This document shows positions 10,097-20,011 of a stretch of DNA of 64,000 nucleotides, piece after piece. Each line of letters begins with the position of its first letter. Position 1 is the stretch's first letter. The position numbers and the translations under genes are program-made. Below the pieces are notes generated by a model that was given only the letters and a program-made list of their open reading frames with translations, ran no database searches and was not told where the DNA came from. This stretch comes from Ipomoea triloba (taxonomy: Eukaryota; Streptophyta; Magnoliopsida; Solanales; Convolvulaceae), in the NCBI RefSeq assembly GCF_003576645.1, contig NC_044920.1:4787423-4851422 (forward strand), given 5' to 3'.

Positions 10097-11416
10097 TGAT
10101 GTTGGAGTGTTTTGTGTAGGGTTGAGGTGTCAAAAGATATGTGTGTGTTAAAACGGAAAGTCGGTGACTCCCCGAGTGTCGGTCTCGAAGGAAGGACGTG
10201 GAGGTGTGTCAAGTGTTCGGGTGTTATTTGATTGAGTCATGCAAGGGATTCGAGTGTGGTGAGTGGCGATTTGTGAGTGAAAGGAGTTCATAAGATTTGG
10301 TTTGAGTGCTAGAAGATAGTAAAGTAAAAGAGATTGAAAATTATGTAAAAAGATAGGGATTGGATAGTGTTCATCTATGTTGCATATTGGTGTGTCTAAG
10401 GTAATGGAAAAACAATACAAAGATGTTGGCTATTCAAGAGTGTGTGTTCTTAGTCCTTTTCCACCTTTGTGTACTAAGGCTTCTTTGACTTAGGAATGCC
10501 TTCAAGCATCCAAAGCTCTAAGAGGAATTTTATCAAACACTTAAGCTACACACTATTCTAATATTCTTAAGAAGTCCATAGAATCTATGATTGTTACAAA
10601 GCTTCAATCCAAACTCTAGTCAAAGACATGAAAGAGTCAAGAGTTCAATCTCTCATCTAGATTGGCCAAATCAAACAAGATCTCATCAAAACAACAATCA
10701 ATAGACAAGAATAGATAACCCAACAATCTAAGCATTTAGATCCAAAAATAGATATAAGAGCATCACACTAGCAACATATCTTCACACAATCCAAATCCCT
10801 AGATTAAACTAGCCACTCATGATATGAAATTCAAGACAAAAGCTAATTTAATCCAAGAACAAGATAACAAAATATAATAGAAATGTAATAGAGATCACCT
10901 AGAATGAAGTAATCCTCCAATCCAAGCTTGTTGTCTTCTATAATGGAAATTTATCTAAACTACTCCTAAAGTAATCTATAAAAATGAAAAGAGAAGTTCT
11001 AAAAAATGGAATAGCAAAAGTCTTTTTTTTTCTGAAAATCTATCAAAGGGGTTTAAATAGTCTCTGAAAAGCAACCCTAGTGAATTTCCGCGCATTGTAG
11101 TCTCCACGCCGGCCCACACGCGTGTGAGCGTGCGTGGGAGGCTATTGGATCGTTTCCACGCATACTCACACGCGTGTGGCAATCCTCTTGGGTCCTCCGG
11201 GGCTCCGATCCTGCCTGGTTCGTTCTTTAAGCTCAACTTTTGCTCCTATTGGCTCCCGGGACTCCTGTTTCACCTCCTTTAGGCTAAAAGTAGCTTTTGT
11301 GTGTTGGTTAGTAAATTTAAAGCATTTATGATCATAATTCATCATGTAAGGATGCTAGAAACGTGACAAAACACCCTAATATGCACTTGATTTATGGGTA
11401 TCTCGGAGGCTTATCA
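10097..11416 (-). mobile_element. Solo LTR, 1320 bp, 5-bp target duplication ATTAT
   Basis: ATTAT at 10092-10096 and 11417-11421 flanks a segment with TGAT...ATCA ends that interrupts a junction intact in the paralogous block (about 5512). On the minus strand it begins TGATAAGC, the same start as the solo LTR at 14304, and ends ACATCA, so the minus orientation is likely. It has no coding region, as expected for a solo LTR left by unequal recombination. Size and ends suggest a Gypsy (Athila-like) element; that lineage call is inference. Confidence 0.85.
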
Positions 11417-11466
11417 ATTATTTTTGTTTTTTTTTTTGGGTGAAGGGAAGATAAAATCCTAGACCA

Positions 11467-11965
11467 TTAGCTGATCCGTACAATGTTAGATGGTCCCAAG
11501 AGACCGAGCTCATCATCACACAGAACTCTCTCAATCTCCCTAGGCGGCTCAACAGACCAGTTGAAGGCCTCCGTATGATTGCGAGCCCCTTTAGCTAAAG
11601 TGGCTGCTACTTTATTTTGATCACTGGGAATCTGTCTAAGCTTGACTTCCCAATTCCTGCTCTTCATGTCTTTGCACAACTCAATGAGATTTCCAGTAGG
11701 TCCATCACCGCCCTTACTTCCATTGATGAGGTTGACTGATATCGCGCAGTCCGTTTCAAGCTCCACTTTTCTGTGGCCTCGACCCCACGCTTCCTGTAGC
11801 CCGATGAGAATTCCCCACAGCTCAACTTCTAGCGGTGTGCACATGCCAATGCTCTTGGAGAAGGCGCCTAGGAAATCTGCATCAGTGTTACGGAAGATCC
11901 CACCACACGTAGCATGTTTAAACTTGTTCACGCATCCATCCGTGTTGACTTTGATCCAACCCTCC
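11467..11965 (-). pseudogene. LINE RNase H domain (copy 2)
   Basis: The frame includes KHATCGGIFRNTDADFLGAF, EVELWGILIGLQEAW and KVELETDC, preceded by the NTDG segment near 11945-11960 that holds the first catalytic Asp. The late ADxLA motif reads VAATLAKG, with Ala at the Asp position. The 3' end lies close to the T-run marking the LINE tail. Confidence 0.8.
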
Positions 11966-12066
11966 CCTGGTGGTTTCCATGGTTGATTCCTTCTGGTGGG
12001 TCTTTGCTGCCTACGTGATGGTCCATCTCCTCGTTCTAATGCTGCTTCAATTTCCTTGAATTGGGT

Positions 12067-12430
12067 TTACAGCCATGCAACTTTGTCCCTCACGTCTCTT
12101 TCCTCCCCGTTAAACACGAAGCTATTTTGCCACTTCCATATCCACCAAGTTGTGATCGCGAACCTCGCGTTCCTTTGCTTGCGTCTCTGTCCACCCTTAG
12201 TTCTTGCCAAATTAGTGGTTAGCCAATTGTCAAAAGACACGGGAATGGACGTACCTGAATTCTCTACGATGTTGATGCCTTTCCACACTGCCTCCGCAGC
12301 AGGGCAACTCCTGATCGTGTGCTCTACGTCCTCGCTCTCCGCACCACAAATGGCTCATCGTTCGTCCGACGTGAAACCTCTTTTCTTTCTTTCCGCATTG
12401 CACATGATTCATCCAGGTTTGACCAGCCAA
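12067..12430 (-). pseudogene. LINE zf-RVT segment (copy 2), frameshifted
   Basis: Two overlapping frames (12230-12430 and 12067-12288) together cover the same zinc-binding segment that is open in copy 1. A Cys codon of the CxxC pair is also altered (near 12355, TGGCTCATCG versus TGGCACATCG). So the domain is broken in this copy. Confidence 0.7.
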
Positions 12431-13014
12431 AGGAAGGAGCGGATTCTATTTGGTACCCTTAGTCTCAAAATGTCCATCCATCCTTCTTTGGTCTCATTGC
12501 TCTGCTGGTGCGAGACCATTCCATATGCCGATTTGGTAGTGAAAACATTGTTGTTGGTATGTCCCCAACCCAATCTGTCTTCCTTTTCCGCGTTATTCAG
12601 GACTACTTTGGCAGCTACTTCACTTCGCTTATCGGGGTGCAGTGCCACGTCAATCTTGTTCCAATCCCACGTGTCCCTTGCATTCCAAAACTCAGCCACT
12701 TGCATATTCTCATCATTTTTGTTGAGCGGTCCGATTAGGTAGTCACGCAGGGGTTCTTTGCCTATCCAACGGTCCTTCCAGAAGGAGGTGTCCCTTCCAT
12801 TTCTAACCGTCCTTGTCACTCCATTCTCCAATACTTGAGCTACCTCACAGATCCCTTTCCAAACGTTGGAGTCACTCTTTTTCCTCTTAATGTTTGCGAT
12901 GTGTGCTCCTATCTTCATATACTTGCATGTAATGACGCGAGCCCAAGTATTGTTTTTCTCCTTTAGAACCCGCCATCCCAGCTTAGTGAGGAGTGCCCTG
13001 TTCATGTTGCGCAT
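12409..13014 (-). pseudogene. LINE RT thumb / linker region (copy 2)
   Basis: Contains NRALLTKLGWRVLKEKNN, DTSFWKDRWIGKEPLRDY and RLRVPNRIRSFLWLVKPG, the standard stretch between RT palm and zf-RVT in plant LINEs. Nearly identical to 6498-7205. A one-base deletion near 13115 separates it from the RT frame. Confidence 0.8.
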
Positions 13015-14303
13015 GGACTTAATTCCAAGCCCTCCTGCTTCTTTAGGTGTCGTGATTGTGTTCCAGTTAACCAGGTCGGTTTTCCTTTTCGTTCCATCTT
13101 CTCCACAGAGGAAGCTCCTTGGCTCTTGTCAATTGCGTCACAAACGCCTTTCGGGAGAAGCATAGTCTGCATTGCATAGTATGGGATTGCGTTGAGAATG
13201 GATTGGACTAGAACTTGCCTCCCTGCTAGGCTGAGAAAACGAGTCTTCCAGCCTTCCAATCTACTCTGCACCCGATCTATTATGGTTTTACAGTGATCCT
13301 TAGTCACTCTGCCATGGAGGGAGGGGACTCCGAGGTAGCTTCCCAAATCTGTGGTCATTGGGATGCCCGCCACCTTTGCCAGTGCCTCCGCATTTTCCTT
13401 GCAAACCTTCTTGGAAAAGAAGATGTTAGATTTAAGTTTATTGATTTTTTGCCCCGAATACTTACAGAACTCTTCAAGGCAATCCATGATGACATGTATG
13501 TGATCCTCATCCGCTTCCGCGAACAGGACCATGTCATCTACAAAGAAGAGATGGGATATAGTAGGTCGATTTTTGGATGCTTTGATCCCTTTCCATCGTC
13601 CTTGTGACACAGCTTTGGAGATAATGTGACCAAGACGCTCGATACGCAAAACGAACAAGAACGACAAGATAGAATCACCCTGTCTTAGTCCTCTTTCGGG
13701 TTTGAACCTTTCAAGATTTTTCCCTTCCCAAAGGATCGACATATTAGCGGTTTCAACGTAGTGCATAATGTTCCTAATCCAGCTATTGTTGAAACCAGAT
13801 TCTTTGAGAGTGGATCGGATAAACCTCCAATCCAGCCTATTGTAGGCTTTTTCTAGGTCGATCTTTAAAACCATATACCCCTTTCGGCCTTTGTTTATCC
13901 TGATGGAGTGCAAGAGTTCTTGGTAGATTACGATATTATCCGTAATTTGCCTATCTGCGACGAAGCTACTCTGGTTTGGGCACACGAGGTCTGGCATAAT
14001 AAGCTTAAGTCTGTTGGTCATGACTTTGGTAACCATTTTGTATGTGACGTTGCTCAAGCTGATGGGCCGTAGTTGAGAGATTCTTTTCGCATTCTCCACT
14101 TTAGGTATAAGGACCAGGTTAGTCTCGTTAAGATCATCCGGGAGTTTACCTTCAGCGTAAAACCATTCAACCAACTTGTGCATGCAATCACCAGTTATAT
14201 GCCAGCACTTATGATAAAACATGGCGTGAAAGCCGTCTGGTCTCGGCGCTTTAAGCGGAGCCATCGTCATTACAACATCTTTGACCTCTTCTTTGGTAAC
14301 GCC
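13002..14303 (-). pseudogene. LINE reverse transcriptase (copy 2)
   Basis: A 422-residue frame carries the RT palm in order: LVLIPKVENAKRISQLRPIS, KIDLEKAYNRLDW, RGLRQGDSILSF, and the catalytic FFVDDMVLFAEA box. The Asp usually following KIDLEKAY is Asn here, a probable damaging change. The frame opens at 14270; codons for LKAPRPDGFHAMF follow. Upstream coding is cut by the LTR at 14304. Near 13115 the reading frame slips within the FLWG-type motif. Confidence 0.9.
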
Positions 14304-15725
14304 TGATAAGCACTATTTTTTATATTTAATTTAGATTAATTCTTATAATAAATTAGTTTTATTTATTTTACATTATATTTATTTTAAGTCTTATTTTATA
14401 TTTTATACTAATATGATAATTATGTGAATAATTAGACTTAATGACTATTTTAACTATTTTTATTATTAATAAGATTTGGCCTCAATTAATTATTGGAGCT
14501 AATTATATATTTTACTTTGTATTGTTTATAATTAGTTGGCCCAATTTAATAATTTTAATTATTTTTGTTTGATGAAATCAACAGCCCAAAGTTTTATCCT
14601 TTATTTCATTAGGTTTTTAGTTTTGTTTTTGTTTTTGTTTTTATTTTTTGTGTTTTCTAAGTACGTAGACAGCAGAATTGGAGAATGATGTGGACGAGCT
14701 GCGGACGTGCGAATTGCGAAGACTACGACTGCGAAGAACAATTCAAACGGTGCGACATGCAAACGGTTGCTGTCCAAAGATTCCTTCCGCAATCTACTCT
14801 TATGAACAACCAGAATTTAGCCTAAATTAGTATAAATAGGATGATGTCTTTTCAGTACAAAATATCAAGTTATTCATGAAACAATTTCATTTACATTGTA
14901 AACACTTTCTACGATGTCCTGTTGAGTTCTTATTTTTCCAACTCGAGGATTATTGAAGTTTGATTCTACAAGACAAGTAAGCTTTATTTAGCCTAAATTA
15001 TTCTTTGCACTTTATTATCTATATATCTTCTGTTATATTTATTTAAATTATTGCTTGGTTAATTGTTGCAATAGGGCCCATTGTTCAATTGTCAAGTTAT
15101 TAAATTGCTAGTTAGAACCTTGAATCCGTAATTGTTTAAGCTAAGTGTTCTGATGTTGGTAGCAAATAGCACAATTTGATTATAACTGATTTTCAGTTTG
15201 TGTTATGAAGATATATAGTCTAGCTTAAATGAACCGAGCTTGTGAGTTTGTTGGCTAGGATTGGTAGTCTTTCTAATTCTATTAACGATGTTAGTAAATT
15301 AAATCCTAAGAGCTTGTTTAGGGTTGTTTATTAGCTAGGGAAGTAATTAAAGAGCTTGTTTTGATTACCGACGAAGTAAGGAAAGACAGGTTGTTAGAGC
15401 TTGTTAATAACCATAACCAATCTAGTAAAGAGTTAAGTTAGTTTGGCTTGCATATCAATATCTGTCTTGTTAGAATTAAACTGATATTATGCCATGGGTT
15501 GGATACTAGTTTCCACTGACATTTATTTAATAATTATTTGCTATTTGATACGGAGTATTATTTTCCATTTTATTGTTGCTATTTAAGTTTCTATTCCCAT
15601 CTCATTATTTATTAAATCTATTGCTAAAAATAAGTCTAACCAATCTCTGTGGGTACGACCTTACTCATCGCTAGTGCAATTCATAAGAGTAAGTATTTAT
15701 TATTTGTTGGTTTCGACACCCATCA
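14304..15725 (+). mobile_element. Solo LTR, 1422 bp, 5-bp target duplication ACGCC
   Basis: ACGCC at 14299-14303 and 15726-15730 flanks a segment starting TGATAAGC and ending ACACCCATCA, inserted in LINE coding sequence. Its last 100 bases include the GTGGGTACGACC stretch often seen near the 3' end of plant Gypsy LTRs. A TATA-like AGTATAAATAGG at about 14829-14840 is the likely promoter. No coding capacity. Probably the same broad family as the solo LTR at 10097-11416. Confidence 0.9.
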
Positions 15726-16369
15726 ACGCCCCTATTTATAATGTTCCACTTGCTTTCTTCGATTCTGGGAAAAAGACCGTTAATCTCGGTGGTGTCGACC
15801 ACCACCTCCTCCCTTGCATACAGAGCTTTGTAATAATCCTGGAGCATGTTTTCCAGTTGCTCTGAGTCATGGGCCCACTCATCGTTGCTATTTCTGAGAC
15901 CATGGATTTTCCCTTTATTTCGGCGAACCATCGTCGCCGCGTGGTAGAATCTGTTGTTGAGGTCCCCGGAGAGAATCCAATCTTCTTTGGATTTTTGAAA
16001 CCACTTGAGCTCTTCTTGGTGGAGGACTTCCTCCAGCTCCCCTCGAAGTTTCCTTTCAAGCTTTAGAAGACCGTTGTGCGGTCGGTTATCCATACTCCTT
16101 TGGACACCCTCAATGCGATCCAATAATCTCTGTTTTCGCCTTTCAATGCTTCCGAATTCTGTTCTGCTCCAGTCCATGCAGCAGGTACGCGTATTCGCGA
16201 GGTTATCCCGGACTGGTTTGGTGTTGTCCCAGCTTTGATCAACCGTATTCTGGAACTCCGGATGCCTACTCCAAGCAGCTTGAAACTGGAAATTGTAGCT
16301 CCTCTGCGGTATGTTCATGTCCCCAAATTCTATGAGGAGAGGGGAGTGGTCGGAACATACTCTTGTCAA
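15726..16369 (-). pseudogene. LINE endonuclease end and RT N-terminal linker
   Basis: The frame begins near 16369 with TRVCSDHSPLLIEFGD, the last motif of the exonuclease-endonuclease-phosphatase fold. It runs through a linker containing KEDWILSGDLNNRFYHAATM, the conserved plant LINE segment before the RT. The codons after NIINRG at its end come from the LTR, not the LINE. The missing upstream endonuclease shows 5' truncation at insertion. Confidence 0.85.
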
Positions 16370-16428
16370 TTAATGGTAATTAGGTGAATAATAATATTTA
16401 GGGATAATTCTTCAAAAAATAATATTTA

Positions 16429-17088
16429 GGGATAAGGGTCAAATAGGCCCTTAAACTATAAGCCAAAGTGCAATTAACCCCTTAAACTAAAAAAAAGCTC
16501 CAAATAACCCCTTTATCTCTTCAATTTCATGCAATTTAACCCATAACTTATTAAAGTTGTGCAATTAACTTATTTTGTAGGTAAATTCCATGTAATAACA
16601 AGTAAAATTATAATTTTAAAATAAACTTTAAATAAATAAATAAATAATTTTTTTGAAAGGAAAAATAAAAATAAATAAATAAATTTAAAGAAAAAAAAAA
16701 CAAATAGAAGATTGCAGGCTTCTCCTCAAAGGAGAAGCCGGCAATCTGGTCGACTCTCCGGACGGAGAAGCCAGGCAGGCCTCTCCGTCCAATCCAGTTG
16801 GACGGAGAAGCCAAGGCTGGTTTCTCCGTCCAGTTGGATAAAGAAGCCTCCTGGCTTCTTCGTCCAGTTGTTGTTGTTGTTTTTTTATTTTTTAAAATAA
16901 ATTATGATTTTTAAATTTTAAGTTTTAATTTTTTTTTAAAAAAAAATTACCAGTTATCTATAGGCAACCTTTTAATTAACTTAATTGCATAAAAATAGAA
17001 CTTAAAGGGGCTAATTGGAACTTTTCTTAGTTTAAGGGGTTAATTGCATTTTGACATATAGTTTAAGGGTCTATTTGACCCGTATCCC
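16429..17088. mobile_element. Mutator-like MITE, 660 bp, 9-bp target duplication
   Basis: TAATATTTA at 16420-16428 and 17089-17097 flanks an element whose ends are inverted repeats of over 100 bp (GGGATAAGGGTCAAATAGG at left, the complement of GGGATACGGGTCAAATAGA at right). The centre (16715-16870) is a GC-rich island built of GGAGAAGCC and its complement. The 9-bp duplication and long inverted repeats are Mutator-like features. No transposase. Confidence 0.9.
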
Positions 17089-17398
17089 TAATATTTATTA
17101 AAATAATTCAACTACTACTACTAGTAGTAGTATTAAATAATATTTAATAAAACAAAATTTTAAAAAATAAATTCAAAATATTAAAAATTGGAAGGGTTGT
17201 GTTCTAGTTAAATATAGAATTACTAAGGCTGCTTATCAAACCATATCAATTCTTTAATTGCTTTGAAGATCTTATAATCACATATATTAAAAAAATTAAT
17301 TGTGTTTACATCTCTAATTAATTAATATATAAAAGTGTATAGTAGTAAAAAAAAAAAAAGTGAAAAGAAGGCAATTGCATTGCCTTCTTCTTTGTGGC

Positions 17399-17742
17399 TG
17401 ACGGTAATAATGTGTTACCGGGTATATTATTTGAATGTAATGTTGATACAATGTTTGAGTACAATGTTTAGTTCAGTGTGTGTTTTGTCTAGTAAAGAGT
17501 GTTGTGAGCCTTTTTATCTTCCTCAGCTCAGTAATGGAGCGTTAATGCCAAGGAGCTGAGGAGCCGTTGAGCATTAATGTTGAGGAGCTGAACCGTTGGG
17601 CATCAATGCTGAGGAGCTGAGGAGCCGTTGAGCATTGATGCTGAGGAGTGAAGTGTTGAACGGCTAGTTGAACGTCCGTTGTCTTGCTTTTGGGTCTTGC
17701 CAGTGGTTCTAGGTCGGGTACCCAATTACCCTGTCACCAGCC
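17399..17742 (-). repeat. LTR, minus orientation (left arm)
   Basis: On the minus strand it starts TGACAGGGTAATTGGG after the polypurine tract GGGAGTGGGGGGCTGG and ends TTACCGTCA. It contains repeated CTCCTCAGC / CATCAATGCTCAACGG words (17530-17650), a short internal repeat array of about 55-bp units. Shares start, tract and end with the LTR at 588-900. Confidence 0.8.
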
Positions 17743-17923
17743 CCCCACTCCCTCGGTAGTGAGAATGGCTGAGGTAGCTAGGGAGTAATAGCTTGGCACT
17801 CTGCTGAAAACTTGGTACATGGGATCCTAGAAGGAAATATTGCTAGATGGAAACTTCATGGATTTGTGGAATATTTCCTAATTTCCCTGTGATTTTCTTT
17901 CCTTGTATGGGTCACATTCTTGT

Positions 17924-17931
17924 GTATATAA
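17924..17931 (+). promoter_or_regulatory. TATA box for ORF at 17985
   Basis: GTATATAAG lies 61 bases before the ATG at 17985. It lies downstream of the more distal ATG at 17847, which is why the shorter start is preferred. Confidence 0.55.
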
Positions 17932-17984
17932 GAACTCTCACAGACTTTGTGTCTTCCATCCTTCCCTACCACGCCATTCTTGTC

Positions 17985-18263
17985 ATGGGTCCAAAGAGAG
18001 CAAGCGCAGGGAAGAAGAGGCGCCGGTCGTTGCGTCTGATGGAGTTAGCAAGACTCGAGATGTTGAAGCAGAGGAAGGCAGGCGGGCACGAAGTCGGGGA
18101 TACCGTTGAGGACCCACTGACCATTCCGTCAGACGGGGAAGAGGAGAAGAATGTGGCGAAGCAACCGGAACAAGCTCCTGTGGAAGAGAGTATGGCCATC
18201 GTTCTTGTACCCGAGGACGTGCTCCCTTTGGCAGTGGAATATCCCAAGCCCCCGAAGACCTAG
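17985..18263 (+). CDS. Small basic-then-acidic ORF, antisense to the flanking LTR
   Basis: A 92-residue frame. Residues 1-35 are strongly basic (MGPKRASAGKKRRRSLRL then a MELARLEMLKQRK helix-like stretch), a plausible nuclear-localisation signal. Residues 45-92 are acidic, with EDPLTIPSDGEEEK and VPEDVLPLAVEYP. An upstream TATA box and a downstream AATGAAATAAAACG poly(A)-like signal make a compact transcription unit. It lies just inside the polypurine tract and antisense to the left LTR, the position of extra antisense ORFs described in Tat-lineage Gypsy elements. I do not recognise the protein family. A frame starting at 17847 would add 46 residues but begins before the TATA box. Confidence 0.5.
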   Translation: MGPKRASAGKKRRRSLRLMELARLEMLKQRKAGGHEVGDTVEDPLTIPSDGEEEKNVAKQPEQAPVEESMAIVLVPEDVLPLAVEYPKPPKT

Positions 18264-18566
18264 ATATTGAGTAGTTGTTGAAGACCTAGATATTGAGTAG
18301 TAGTTGAAGTGTAGTGGCTTTGAATGTTATTTGAATGAAATAAAACGTTTACCTTGAATATTTTTACTAATATGAATTTTTTTTTTGAGTTTAGCTCCCA
18401 TAATTACCCGGAGTAATTTAGGATACGAACTAGCAGGATTTACTTAGGGAATCCTTGGAATCTTGAAAATATATGGCGGGATTTGTTTAGGAAATCCCAT
18501 TGATTTTAGGAATAATCTTTTCCTCCTAACCTGATTGTATTTCCTTATACAAAATCCTAGGGTTTT

Positions 18567-18575
18567 GTATAAAAA
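18567..18575 (+). promoter_or_regulatory. TATA box of second unit
   Basis: GGTTTTGTATAAAAAACC about 195 bases before the ATG at 18769. An earlier ATG at about 18732 opens a frame that stops after some 22 codons, so a short upstream ORF or a spliced leader is possible. Confidence 0.45.
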
Positions 18576-18768
18576 ACCTTTTTCATTCCTTTGTAATCGT
18601 CCATCTTGCAGTCGTGCTTCCAACTTCTCTGGTAGGCATTGTGCCGAGGGTTTTATTTTTTATTTTTTAACTGTTGCTCAGGGTTCTTGTTTTTTGTTTG
18701 TCTCTTTTGTTGTACCCTCAGGTTGGTGACCATGCCTACTAACCAGGTTAGTTGCTTTCAACTGTGTA

Positions 18769-19071
18769 ATGGACTTAAATTCCTGTACTGTGTCTTCTGA
18801 TGATGAATCTTCACCTTACGATGGTGAGGATGAATTGACCCATGATGATGACGCCGAGGACACTTCCTCTCTGTCTTCCTCCCCTTCTTCCTCTCCTTCC
18901 GAGCATGTCACCATAGATCTCGATCCCCCTTCTCTTGATTCGACTGTTTGTCTTAAAAGGAAGAGGCACAAGGCCTTGTATCCGTTCAACACTTTCACTC
19001 CTCAACATCAATGCTCAACGGCTCCTCAGCTCCTCAGCATTGATGCCCAAGGTTCAGCTCATCAACATTAA
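18769..19071 (+). CDS. Acidic Ser/Asp-rich ORF running into the right LTR arm
   Basis: A 100-residue frame rich in Asp, Glu and Ser (SSDDESSPYDGEDELTHDDD, then SSLSSSPSSSPSEH) followed by a basic KRKRHK motif. From about codon 72 it reads LTR sequence, so the natural C-terminus was lost or replaced at the junction near 18981. Composition resembles the acidic regions of regulatory proteins, but no domain is identified. Could be the truncated second antisense ORF of the parent retroelement. Confidence 0.4.
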   Translation: MDLNSCTVSSDDESSPYDGEDELTHDDDAEDTSSLSSSPSSSPSEHVTIDLDPPSLDSTVCLKRKRHKALYPFNTFTPQHQCSTAPQLLSIDAQGSAHQH

Positions 19072-19264
19072 TGCTCAACGGCTCCTCAGCACCTTGGCAT
19101 TAACGCTCCATTACTGAGCTGAGGAAGATAAAAAGGCTCACAACACAAAGTAGAGACACGACACTTCTTACTAGACAAAACACACACTGAACTAAACATT
19201 GTACTCAAACATTGTATCAACATTACATTCAAATAATATACCCGATAACACATTATTACCGTCA
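18981..19264 (+). repeat. LTR, plus orientation, 5'-truncated (right arm)
   Basis: Matches the complement of 17399-17672 closely, beginning at CCGTTCAACAC, which may be junction microhomology. It carries a 17-base insertion relative to the left arm near 19147-19165 and a few substitutions, so the arms have diverged since insertion. Confidence 0.85.
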
Positions 19265-19444
19265 GTGGCATTCATGGTCAACGCAAGAGAAAATAAAAGA
19301 ATGTATTTCAATTACCTTCTTTTCAAATAGGGTTTTGAAAAGAAGGTAATCCCATTAGTACTTTACACATTTTTGTCTAGAGTTTTGAATCAATTACATT
19401 TTTGTCCACATGATGTCAAATCCACACATTTAAAGCAATGCCTT

Positions 19445-20011
19445 GAATACATGAAACTGAAAAAAAATATATACGTGCATGAAATGGTTTATTGATTTTG
19501 TAATGTGTTTTCACCTTTTACTCTACCATGCAAGACATTTTAAGAGGTGCACTTTGTTTATGGCCACATTTTGTTTTGCTATTACCTCTCTTTTGTCTTC
19601 TCCTAATAACCTGAAATCCCTAATGCAAAAGGGAAAGTAGTGACTCGTGAGGGACACCACTAGCTACATATTCCTCCCTATATATATGCTTAGGCGGCTC
19701 GATCTGGTGCAAAGAAGACCTCAGGTGAAATATACGGATAAATTTTAACTTTAGATCAACTGCTCTTTAGGAAAATAAAATTTTCACGCACGATTTTCAA
19801 CCATATGCATTAGAAGGCACAAATGTGCACTGGAAGTCAAAATGATGTGAAGTAATTATTGAAAAAGACTAAATTTAATATAAGATCTTCAACACAATTC
19901 ACAAACGACCATAAATAATAAACGAGCAAACAAAATTTAACTCAAATTAGTAATTAGTAATCAATAAGATCAATTGATCTTTTTAAAAAAAAGTTCGCCG
20001 CTTATAATCTT
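19445..20011 (+). repeat. Duplicated block, part 1, second copy
   Basis: Matches 3175-3730 in the same orientation. Homology ends at about 20011 after GTTCGCCGC...AATCTT. The continuation expected from the first copy is not here but at 8482. No gene inside. Confidence 0.9.

Larger units (their letters stand above)
11422..16366 (-). mobile_element. LINE copy 2, 5'-truncated, split by a solo LTR
   Basis: Minus-strand plant LINE with its poly(A) end as a T-run at 11427-11438. In its own order: the end of the endonuclease (RVCSDHSPLLIEF near 16350), a linker, the RT, thumb, zf-RVT and RNase H. It is 5'-truncated within the endonuclease. A solo LTR at 14304-15725 splits it at the start of the RT. 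Removing the LTR and one ACGCC copy brings the two halves back into register. Several frame breaks make it inactive. Confidence 0.92.
17399..19264. mobile_element. Insertion with inverted LTR-like ends and 5-bp target duplication
   Basis: GTGGC at 17394-17398 and 19265-19269 directly flanks an 1866-bp segment that starts TGACGGTAATAATG and ends CATTATTACCGTCA. The left arm (17399-17742) reads on the minus strand as a full LTR with its TGACA start and an adjoining polypurine tract at 17743-17759. The right arm (18981-19264) is the same LTR in plus orientation but lacks its first part. Both outer ends are therefore the same LTR 3' terminus. Between them are two plus-strand ORFs with their own TATA boxes. 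Integration by a retroviral-type integrase is inferred from the TG/CA ends and 5-bp duplication. Confidence 0.88.
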
